Positions 1 through 5,522 of a stretch of 5,522 nt of DNA are shown one piece after another. The first letter of the stretch is position 1. Every line of letters starts with the position of its first letter. Position numbers and translations under genes: made by a program. The DNA comes from Pseudomonas sp. (GTDB taxonomy: Bacteria > Pseudomonadota > Gammaproteobacteria > Pseudomonadales > Pseudomonadaceae): assembly GCA_007117785.1 (NCBI GenBank), contig SKFV01000063.1, positions 1 to 5,522 on the forward strand, in the 5' to 3' direction. The notes beneath the pieces are model-generated. The model was not told the origin of the DNA. It ran no database searches and worked only from the letters and a program-made list of their open reading frames with translations.

Positions 1-1053
1 CACCAGAGGCTTGAGGTAGTCCGCATTGAGCGCCCAGGCCTGGGCAGCACGAACAAAGGCCTCGGTATCCAGCTCACGCAGCCATTGGCCGTTCAACCAG
101 GAAAGCTTCTCTACGTCGAAAATCGGCCCCCCCAGGGATACCCGCTGGATATCAAAGTGCTCGACCATCTCGTCCAGAGAAAACTTTTCCCGCTCATCCG
201 GCATCGACCAGCCCATGCGACCGAGATAGTTGACTACGGCTTGGGGCAGGTAACCCATGCGTTCGTAGAAGGTAATACTGGTCGGGTTCTTGCGCTTGGA
301 CAGCTTGCTCTTGTCCGGATTGCGCAGCAGCGGCATATGACACAATGCAGGCATATCCCAGCCGAAGTACTGATACAGCAACATGTGTTTGGGTGCCGAA
401 TTGATCCACTCTTCACCGCGCAATACGTGGGTGATACCCATCAGGTGGTCATCCACCACATTGGCCAGGTGATAGGTGGGCAGGCCGTCGGCTTTCATCA
501 ACACCTGCATATCGATCTGTTCCCAGGGAATCTCGATCTCGCCGCGCAGCATATCCTTGACCACGCAGATGCCCTCGCTCGGTACCTGCATTCGCACCAC
601 ATGGGGCTCACCGGCAGCCACGCGACGCTCTACCTCGGCCGCATCAAGGTTAAGGCAATGGCCGTCATAACCGGGGGTCTGTTTGTTGGCCATCTGCTCA
701 GTGCGTAGCTCAGTCAAGCGCTCTGCCGAGCAGAAGCAACGAAAGGCATGACCCTGTTCGATCAGTTGTTCACTGTGCTGCTGATAAATCGCACTGCGCT
801 CGCTTTGCCGATAGGGACCATGTGGACCGCCTACATCCGGGCCTTCGTCCCACTCCAGCCCGAGCCAACGCAGGGCATCGAGAATCTGCTGTTCGGACTC
901 CGGCGTCGAACGCACCTGATCGGTGTCTTCGATGCGCAAAATGAACTGACCACCGTGCTGGCGGGCAAAACACAGATTGAACAGGGCAACATAGGCGGTG
1001 CCAACATGCGGGTCGCCAGTCGGTGACGGAGCAATACGGGTACGAACAGTCAT
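1..1053 (-). CDS. gltX: Glutamyl-tRNA synthetase, N-terminal 351 codons (3' end outside window)
   Basis: Class I aminoacyl-tRNA synthetase that charges tRNA-Glu with glutamate in the cytoplasm, using ATP. The reverse-strand translation begins MTVRTRIAPSPTGDPHVGTA. It carries the HIGH-equivalent signature as PHVG (residues 15-18), the RIEDTD block (40-45) and the KMSKS-equivalent KLSKR (250-254). These define the Rossmann catalytic domain and stem-contact region. A Zn-finger-like insert has C106-x-C108 and C133, but the residue matching the fourth E. coli ligand (His127) is Asn135. Family members are about 470-500 residues, so roughly 140 C-terminal residues (anticodon-binding helices) lie beyond the left edge. 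The ATG at 1053 is chosen because the conserved N-terminus starts there; a modest purine stretch (AGAGAG) lies just upstream. The gene follows lysR on the same strand after an 84 bp gap that holds a likely promoter of its own. Overall similarity to Pseudomonas GltX, from memory, is very high, so the identification is firm. Confidence 0.97.
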   Translation of the reverse strand, partial: MTVRTRIAPSPTGDPHVGTAYVALFNLCFARQHGGQFILRIEDTDQVRSTPESEQQILDALRWLGLEWDEGPDVGGPHGPYRQSERSAIYQQHSEQLIEQGHAFRCFCSAERLTELRTEQMANKQTPGYDGHCLNLDAAEVERRVAAGEPHVVRMQVPSEGICVVKDMLRGEIEIPWEQIDMQVLMKADGLPTYHLANVVDDHLMGITHVLRGEEWINSAPKHMLLYQYFGWDMPALCHMPLLRNPDKSKLSKRKNPTSITFYERMGYLPQAVVNYLGRMGWSMPDEREKFSLDEMVEHFDIQRVSLGGPIFDVEKLSWLNGQWLRELDTEAFVRAAQAWALNADYLKPLV

Positions 1054-1099
1054 GGAATCTCTCTACGGGTGGGCCGGCGCCCGACAGGGCAATGGCCGC

Positions 1100-1128
1100 A
1101 TTCTACCTGAGCGGGCGCTGCGCTTGAA
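1100..1128 (-). promoter_or_regulatory. Candidate sigma-70 promoter for gltX
   Basis: On the minus strand, TAGAAT (1100-1105, five of six matches to TATAAT) is preceded, after exactly 17 bp, by TTCAAG (1123-1128, three of six matches to TTGACA). A G+C-rich discriminator (GCGGCC) follows the -10. Transcription would start near 1093 and give a leader of about 40 nt before the gltX ATG. It lies wholly in the lysR-gltX gap, which supports independent transcription of gltX. The -35 is weak, and the call rests on sequence resemblance alone. Confidence 0.4.
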
Positions 1129-1137
1129 TCCTTGCAC

Positions 1138-2058
1138 TCAATGGTTGATCAATGCCAGCAATTCTTCATCCAGTCCCAGATTAACTCGCTCTTCCAGCCT
1201 GGCGATAACAAAGTCAATGAATGCCTTGACCTTCATCGATTGAAAACGTCGCGAGGGATAGAGCGCGTACAACTCACTACTGGGTAACTGGCAATGCTCG
1301 AGCAAACGGCAGAGCTTGCCCTCTTCGACCTGTGGATCAGCGATAAAGCCTGGCACATTGATGATGCCCGCACCGGAAATCGCAGCCTCACGCGCAAAGG
1401 TAATATTGTTGACGCTCAAGACAGGATTGATGTTGATGCTGACATCCGGTTCGACAAAACGCCACTTGCGGCTGCTGTCCATCACGGTATGAATGCAACG
1501 ATGACGTACCAGCTCCTGTGGTGTTTGCGGGGTACCGTATTCACGCAAGTAGTCCGGGCTGGCAAACAGCTGACGCCGACTGGCCATCATCGGCCGTGCG
1601 ACCAGGCTGGAATCTTGCGGGCGACCCCGATGAATGACCACATCAACGCCCTCTTCCACTGGGTCAATCACCCGTGTGGTCAGATCAACTTCCACCTGAA
1701 TGGCCGGGTAGCGACACATGAAGTCTCCCACTACGCCGCCAAGAAAGAGCTGGCCAAATTCGATCGGCGAGCTGACGCGAAGCAAGCCGGTGGGTTCACT
1801 CTGCAACTGCATGATCGCCTGCTCGGCTTCAGCGAACTCCTGCATGATCTGGCGACAGCGCTCATAGTAGGCCTGACCCACTTCGGTCAGACGCAACTTG
1901 CGCGTGGTTCGGTTGAGCAGGCGCACGCCAAGGCGCTCTTCCAGCTGCACAATCCGTCGACTGACCGTGGACTTCTGCATCCCCAGCGTATTTGCCGCAC
2001 TAGTAAAACTGTGGCACTCGACCACACGGGTAAAAATCAACGCATCATCCAGACCCAT
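1138..2058 (-). CDS. LysR-family transcriptional regulator, divergent from the efflux operon
   Basis: A 306-residue LysR-type regulator, the usual length for the family. The N-terminal winged helix-turn-helix has the classic pattern: VVECHSFTSAANTLG (12-26), then the recognition helix with STVSRR (30-35), then LEERLGVRLLNRTTRKLRLTE. A linker helix leads to an effector-binding domain of two Rossmann-like lobes from about residue 90 to 295. The ATG at 2058 is preferred over a TTG 36 bp upstream because GGGAG sits 7 nt before the ATG and family homology begins there. Such proteins bind as tetramers to sites between divergent genes and respond to a small molecule; the ligand cannot be read from the sequence. 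Divergent placement next to the adaptor/transporter pair suggests it controls that pair and itself. From memory it corresponds in position to PA3135 of P. aeruginosa. No defect is visible. Confidence 0.93.
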   Translation of the reverse strand: MGLDDALIFTRVVECHSFTSAANTLGMQKSTVSRRIVQLEERLGVRLLNRTTRKLRLTEVGQAYYERCRQIMQEFAEAEQAIMQLQSEPTGLLRVSSPIEFGQLFLGGVVGDFMCRYPAIQVEVDLTTRVIDPVEEGVDVVIHRGRPQDSSLVARPMMASRRQLFASPDYLREYGTPQTPQELVRHRCIHTVMDSSRKWRFVEPDVSININPVLSVNNITFAREAAISGAGIINVPGFIADPQVEEGKLCRLLEHCQLPSSELYALYPSRRFQSMKVKAFIDFVIARLEERVNLGLDEELLALINH

Positions 2059-2207
2059 ACCACTGCTCCCTTCACTGTTCCCTGAGTGCAACAAAGTTTC
2101 CAGATTCTAACTGCTGTATCGGCATGCTGGACAGTGCTAGTGTTTAGCCAGCAGTGCAAAAGCCTGTAAGCAGTTTAAAACAAAGACAATCATACTCAGG
2201 TAAATCC
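2059..2207. promoter_or_regulatory. lysR/emrA-like divergent control region
   Basis: This non-coding stretch separates the two divergent start codons and must hold both promoters. For lysR, a minus-strand TAGAAT (2104-2109, five of six matches to the -10 consensus) is visible, with only a poor -35 (TGTCCA at 2128-2133, 18 bp spacing). For the plus-strand operon, TGGACA (2128-2133) resembles a -35, but no good -10 sits at a suitable distance. That would fit a promoter that needs an activator. The part at 2154-2207 is relatively AT-rich and carries codons (TTA, AGA) unlike the neighbouring genes. It therefore looks like an untranslated leader even though it is open in frame with the adaptor gene. 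Confidence 0.55.
2135..2150. promoter_or_regulatory. Candidate LysR-type operator dyad
   Basis: TGCTAGTGTTTAGCCA contains the exact inverted repeat GCTA-N5-TAGC (2136-2148). It also contains a T-N11-A spacing (T2138 to A2150), the loose hallmark of LysR-type binding sites. A second dyad, GCTGG (2126-2130) with CCAGC (2148-2152), overlaps it. CAGTGC is repeated directly at 2132 and 2152, 20 bp apart or about two helical turns. Short dyads occur by chance in any region of this size, so the role is inferred from location between divergent genes. Confidence 0.35.
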
Positions 2208-3242
2208 GTGTCCGCTCGCGTACGTCTTCGACTCTTGGGTTTTTTCTTCGTCGTGCTATTGGCTCTGGTCAGTTATGGCGCTTACTGGTGGCTGATTGGA
2301 CAGCATTACAGCAGCACCAACAACGCCTATGTGCAAGCCGATATCACCCGTGTCAGCAGTCAGCTGCATGGCCAGGTCAGTGAGATTCTGGTGACTGACA
2401 ATCAGCCAGTGGAACGTGGTGATATCCTGCTGCGTCTGGATCCGCGCGATCACCAACTGGCCTTGCGCCGTGCTCAGGCACGTTATGCCGCCACCGAAGC
2501 GGCGGTTACCCAGGTTCGTGCTCGTCTGGCCCAGCAAGACAGCCTGTTGGCAGCTGCCAGCGCCAGTGTGACCGCGCGAGCAGCTGAACAGCAGCGCTAC
2601 CAGCGCGATCTCGATCGCCTGGCTCCTCTGTTACGCTCCGGCTATGCAGCCGTTGAACAAGAAAGCACCCTGCAAGCCAGCGTGGCCGTTGCCCGCGCTC
2701 AGCAGCAGCACGCCGAAGCCGAACTGACCACCCAGCGGTTGGCAGATGCCAGACTTGAAGCTGAACTGGAGCAACTGGCCGCTGAGCTGGAAGCCATTGC
2801 CAGTGACATTGATCAGGCACAATTGAACATCGAGCGCAGTGATGTGCGTGCGGCGATTGACGGTATTATCGGCCAGCGGCATGTCCGCCTGGGCCAGAGC
2901 GTGCAACCGGGACAACACCTGCTGGCCCTGGTGCCCATGGAGCAGCTATGGGTGCAGGCCAACTTCAAGGAAACCCAGATCAGCCGCATGCGGCCCGGCC
3001 AGCCGGTGCGACTGACCCTGGATGCCTATCCGGGAGATCACATTGCAGGGCATATCGACAGCCTGTTTCCGGCTGCCGGTTCGCAATTCAGCCTGCTGCC
3101 AGCAGATAACGCCAGCGGCAATTTCACCAAGGTGGTGCAACGCATTCCGGTAAAGATTCTGCCCGACCCGACTCATCCCCTTAGCGCCCACATGCGACCC
3201 GGTATGTCGGTAACGGTGCGGGTCGACTTGCGTGACCAGTAA
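2208..3242 (+). CDS. EmrA/HlyD-family periplasmic adaptor of a multidrug efflux pump
   Basis: Membrane-fusion protein linking an inner-membrane transporter to an outer-membrane channel. With the GTG at 2208 it has 344 residues. It has a short basic N-terminus, one membrane anchor at about 9-30, then a lipoyl/HlyD half-motif (NNAYVQADI from 38, through VERGDILLRLDP). An Ala/Gln/Glu-rich coiled-coil hairpin spans about 80-207. The second lipoyl half has IDGIIGQRHVRLGQSVQPG, and a beta-barrel domain starts near 244. The stretch GSQFSLLPADNASGNFTK (291-308) is typical of the EmrA branch. GTG 2208 is preferred over the in-frame GTG at 2154: AGG lies 7 nt before 2208, none lies before 2154, and the 18 intervening codons are atypical. 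The stop overlaps the transporter start by 11 bp, so the two are co-translated. The hairpin is in the range seen for pumps that dock on TolC-like channels. The substrate is unknown. Confidence 0.92.
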   Translation: MSARVRLRLLGFFFVVLLALVSYGAYWWLIGQHYSSTNNAYVQADITRVSSQLHGQVSEILVTDNQPVERGDILLRLDPRDHQLALRRAQARYAATEAAVTQVRARLAQQDSLLAAASASVTARAAEQQRYQRDLDRLAPLLRSGYAAVEQESTLQASVAVARAQQQHAEAELTTQRLADARLEAELEQLAAELEAIASDIDQAQLNIERSDVRAAIDGIIGQRHVRLGQSVQPGQHLLALVPMEQLWVQANFKETQISRMRPGQPVRLTLDAYPGDHIAGHIDSLFPAAGSQFSLLPADNASGNFTKVVQRIPVKILPDPTHPLSAHMRPGMSVTVRVDLRDQ

Positions 3243-4785
3243 GCCACCCCCCCTGATGCCCCCGGAGCAGATACCACCGCCAACCCGGCGCGACTGGATC
3301 GCTATCCTGGCGGCCATTCTCGGCGCCTTCATGGCGATTCTGGATATCCAGATCGTTAACGCCTCACTGAAGGAAATCCAGGGTGCCCTGTCGGCCACCC
3401 TGGAAGAAGGCTCATGGATTTCCTCGTCTTATCTGGTCGCTGAGGTGGTGGTGATTCCGCTGGCGGCCTGGTTGACCGTCGTCATGTCACCACGGCGTTT
3501 TGCCGTCAGTGTCTCGGTGCTCTTTGTCATTGCCTCACTGCTCTGTTCGATGGCCTGGAGCCTGGAAAGCATGGTGGCCTTTCGCGTCCTGCAAGGGCTG
3601 GCTGGCGGCGCGCTGATCCCCTTTGCCTTCACTCTGGTACTCACCAAGCTGCCACTGGAAACCCGCCCCAAGGGCATGGCGCTGTTTGCCATCACCGCTA
3701 CCTTCGCCCCCTCGATCGGTCCGGCCATGGGCGGCTGGCTGACTGAGCACTTTGGCTGGGAATACATTTTCTATATCAACGTTATTCCGGGTGCCTTGAT
3801 GATCGCCGGCCTGCTCTATGGCCTGGACAAGCAACCTCCACGCTGGGAATTGCTGCGCCAGGGCGATTACGCCGGGATCCTGACCATGCTCATCGGCCTG
3901 GGCTGCCTGCTGGTATTCCTCGAAGAGGGCTATCGGGAAGACTGGTTCGAATCCATGACCATGCGACTGTTGGCGCTGATTGCCTTTGTCAGCCTGGTCA
4001 GCTTTGTGATTCTGCAGCTGTCGCGTGATAATCACCTGGTCAATCTGCGCCTGTTCGCAGAACGCAATTTTCTGCTCGGCAGCCTGGCCAATATCGGTCT
4101 CGGGGTCGGACTGTTCGGCACCATTTTCATTCTGCCCCTTTACCTGGCACAGGTACAGGCCTATACCCCGTTGCAAATCGGCCAGGTCATCATGTGGATG
4201 GGATTGCCGCAATTGCTGGTTATCCCGTTGGTGCCGCTGCTGATGCGACATCTGGATGCGCGCTGGGTCTGCGCCTGCGGCTTTATGCTGTTTGCCACCG
4301 CCAGTTTTCTCAGTGGCCGTCTGAATCTCGACTTTGCGGGCGACCAGCTACTGGCGATCCAGATCATTCGTGCGCTCGGCCAGCCCATGATTCTGGTGCC
4401 GCTGTCTATCCTGGCGACCGCACTGATACCCCCGTCCCAGGCCGGCTCGGCTTCTACCCTTTATAACATTCTGCGCAATATCGGTGGCGCCCTGGGCATT
4501 GCTCTACTGGCAACCTTGCTGGATAACCGCAGCAGCGTGTATTACGAACAGCTTCGCGTGCATATCCACCCCGGCAATCCCGAACTCGTTGAGCGCCTGG
4601 CCATTCTGCAGGCACAACTGGGTAGTGAGCAGGCCGCCTTGCAGGCGCTGCAGAATCAGGTGATTCAGCAGGCGCAGATTCTGGCCTATAACGATGCCTT
4701 CCATTTTATCGGTGGCATGCTGGCCTTCTCGGTCGTCTGCATCCTGCTGACCAGGGCGCTACCAAAAGCACCGAACTCCCAGTAG
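3232..4785 (+). CDS. EmrB/QacA-type (DHA2) major facilitator drug:H+ antiporter
   Basis: Inner-membrane transporter of 517 residues, the normal size for 14-helix DHA2 members. TM1 (about 22-42) holds the conserved Asp38 in LDIQIVN. It is followed by GSWISSSYLVAEVVVIPLAAWL, the signature of the EmrB group. The TM2-TM3 loop is degenerate (SPRRF), as in E. coli EmrB. TM4 has RVLQGLAGGALIP, and antiporter motif C is SIGPAMGGWL (161-170). A Gln/Leu-rich extracytoplasmic loop (about 440-485) precedes the last helix, as in relatives. It uses a GTG start that overlaps the adaptor stop by 11 bp and has no strong ribosome binding site of its own. Translational coupling is therefore likely. An ATG at 3256 (Met9) is an alternative but also lacks a ribosome site. 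Tandem stops TAG-TGA end the gene. With the adaptor it should export hydrophobic toxic compounds using the proton gradient; the substrate cannot be told. Confidence 0.94.
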   Translation: MTSKPPPLMPPEQIPPPTRRDWIAILAAILGAFMAILDIQIVNASLKEIQGALSATLEEGSWISSSYLVAEVVVIPLAAWLTVVMSPRRFAVSVSVLFVIASLLCSMAWSLESMVAFRVLQGLAGGALIPFAFTLVLTKLPLETRPKGMALFAITATFAPSIGPAMGGWLTEHFGWEYIFYINVIPGALMIAGLLYGLDKQPPRWELLRQGDYAGILTMLIGLGCLLVFLEEGYREDWFESMTMRLLALIAFVSLVSFVILQLSRDNHLVNLRLFAERNFLLGSLANIGLGVGLFGTIFILPLYLAQVQAYTPLQIGQVIMWMGLPQLLVIPLVPLLMRHLDARWVCACGFMLFATASFLSGRLNLDFAGDQLLAIQIIRALGQPMILVPLSILATALIPPSQAGSASTLYNILRNIGGALGIALLATLLDNRSSVYYEQLRVHIHPGNPELVERLAILQAQLGSEQAALQALQNQVIQQAQILAYNDAFHFIGGMLAFSVVCILLTRALPKAPNSQ

Positions 4786-4893
4786 TGAGTGTCATTTTTA
4801 TTGAGCACAAAGTGTTAGAACCTCTGGCAGAAAGCCCGCTCAGGCGGTAGCATCAACCTGAATTTGTAAAATATTTTCCACAGGGCTGCCAAG
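4786..4893. other. Intergenic gap between transporter and oxidoreductase genes
   Basis: No gene is visible here. The only compact hairpin, CCGC-TCAG-GCGG near 4837-4848, has a four-pair stem and no following T run, so it is not a credible intrinsic terminator. An AT-rich patch at 4861-4878 includes TAAAAT (4867-4872, five of six matches to a -10 box). No matching -35 is seen, and the box is about 20 bp from the next start codon. Whether the next gene is read through from the efflux operon or from its own promoter is undecided. Confidence 0.4.
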
Positions 4894-5522
4894 ATGGATC
4901 ATACCCAACACACGTCATCCTATTATGCCGCATCGGCCAACCCCTGCCCTGAGCGGCCAGCCCTTACAGGCAGTGCAGATGCCGATATATGTATTATCGG
5001 CGCCGGCTTCACCGGCATATCTGCCGGACTTTTTCTTGCTGAGCAGGGCTTCAAAGTAACAGTCCTCGAAGCTGCCCGCGTCGGCTGGGGGGCTTCCGGC
5101 CGCAATGGCGGCCAGATCGTCAACAGTTACAGCCGTGATATCGATGTGATCGAGCGCACCACCTCACCTGAACATGCCGCTCTGCTGGGTAAAATGGCCT
5201 TTGAAGGTGCGCGCATCATTCGTGAGCGGGTCGCGCAATACAACATTCAATGCGATCTGAAGGATGGCGGTATTTTCGCTGCCTTGACTGACAAGCAACT
5301 CGGCCACCTGGAACAGCAGCAGCGTCTGTGGGAGCGCTACGGCAATGATCAACTGACTCTGCTGGACCAGTCGGCGATTGCCCAGCGCGTCGGCAGTTCG
5401 CGCTATGTGGGCGGCTTGCTGGATATGCACGGCGGGCATATCCACCCACTCAACCTGGTGTTGGGTGAAGCTGCCGCACTGGAATCACTTGGCGGGGTTA
5501 TCCACGAACAATCTGCTGTGAC
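4894..5522 (+). CDS. FAD-dependent amine/amino-acid oxidoreductase (DAO fold, PuuB/OrdL-like), N-terminal part
   Basis: The first 209 codons of a flavoenzyme; the 3' end lies beyond the window. After a short leader with SYYAASANP, the dinucleotide-binding fold appears as IIGAGFTGISAGLFLAE with G36-x-G38-x-x-G41. Glu59 ends beta-2 and should bind the FAD ribose. The block GWGASGRNGGQ (64-74) is characteristic of the D-amino-acid-oxidase superfamily branch that includes gamma-glutamylputrescine oxidase and OrdL. GGHIHPLNL (about 187-195) is also typical of that branch. Family members are about 430 residues, so roughly half is visible. Likely chemistry is oxidation of a C-N bond with O2 or an electron acceptor, often in polyamine or amino-acid catabolism; the precise substrate is not determinable. 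The ATG has AGGG 8 nt upstream, and an in-frame stop (4867) rules out much earlier starts. PuuB assignment is a family-level guess; a broader DAO-family enzyme is possible. Confidence 0.88.
   Translation, partial: MDHTQHTSSYYAASANPCPERPALTGSADADICIIGAGFTGISAGLFLAEQGFKVTVLEAARVGWGASGRNGGQIVNSYSRDIDVIERTTSPEHAALLGKMAFEGARIIRERVAQYNIQCDLKDGGIFAALTDKQLGHLEQQQRLWERYGNDQLTLLDQSAIAQRVGSSRYVGGLLDMHGGHIHPLNLVLGEAAALESLGGVIHEQSAV

Noticed and set aside
127..133. C7 run inside gltX as a phase-variable tract
   Set aside because: It encodes a conserved Gly-Gly-Pro in an essential enzyme; switching it off would be lethal, so it is simply codon composition.
85..708. A 207-residue plus-strand open frame opposite gltX
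   Set aside because: It lies entirely antisense to an unmistakable, conserved gltX frame; its His/Gln-rich translation has no recognisable domain and no ribosome site.
1294..2085. A 263-residue plus-strand open frame opposite lysR
   Set aside because: It is antisense to a clear LysR-family gene whose conserved motifs fix the coding strand; long antisense frames are common in GC-rich DNA.
2059..2094. Upstream TTG start extending the LysR protein by 12 residues
   Set aside because: GGGAG is positioned 7 nt before the ATG at 2058, and the added residues (Ser/Gly-rich) precede the start of family homology.
3535..4251. A 238-residue minus-strand open frame opposite the transporter gene
   Set aside because: The translation is Gln/Asp/His-rich low-complexity sequence, as expected for the shadow of hydrophobic transmembrane codons.
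4837..4848. CCGC-TCAG-GCGG hairpin as an intrinsic terminator
   Set aside because: The stem is only four pairs and is followed by mixed sequence without a T run.

Overview
The window looks like ordinary chromosomal DNA from a Pseudomonas-type gammaproteobacterium. The inferred glutamyl-tRNA synthetase reads almost word for word like Pseudomonas GltX. The order gltX - lysR - HlyD-type adaptor - DHA2 transporter matches, from memory, the P. aeruginosa PAO1 block PA3134-PA3137. Codon use is moderately GC-rich and even across the genes, with no sign of an insertion sequence, tRNA, CRISPR array or phage gene.

Layout, left to right. (1) Positions 1-1053, minus strand: the first 351 codons of gltX, whose C-terminal anticodon-binding part runs off the left edge. 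A plausible sigma-70 promoter for it lies at 1100-1128. (2) Positions 1138-2058, minus strand: a complete LysR-family regulator. (3) Positions 2059-2207: a divergent control region with small dyads and a repeated AGTGC element, a likely place for the LysR protein to bind. (4) Positions 2208-3242 and 3232-4785, plus strand: a two-gene efflux operon with an 11 bp overlap. It encodes an EmrA/HlyD-type periplasmic adaptor and an EmrB/QacA-type (DHA2) proton antiporter. (5) Positions 4786-4893: a short gap with no clear terminator. (6) Positions 4894-5522, plus strand: the N-terminal 209 codons of an FAD-dependent amine/amino-acid oxidoreductase of the PuuB/OrdL type, cut by the right edge.

How the genes work together: EmrA-like and EmrB-like proteins normally form an inner-membrane pump that passes hydrophobic drugs or toxic metabolites to an outer-membrane TolC-type channel. 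No channel gene is present here, so one must come from elsewhere. The divergent LysR gene is the natural candidate regulator of the pump. The GltX and oxidoreductase genes appear to be functionally independent neighbours.

I found no convincing undescribed system. The points most worth a second look are a substituted zinc ligand in GltX, the structure of the lysR/emrA intergenic region, start-codon choices that differ from the longest reading frames, and a C7 tract just inside emrB.
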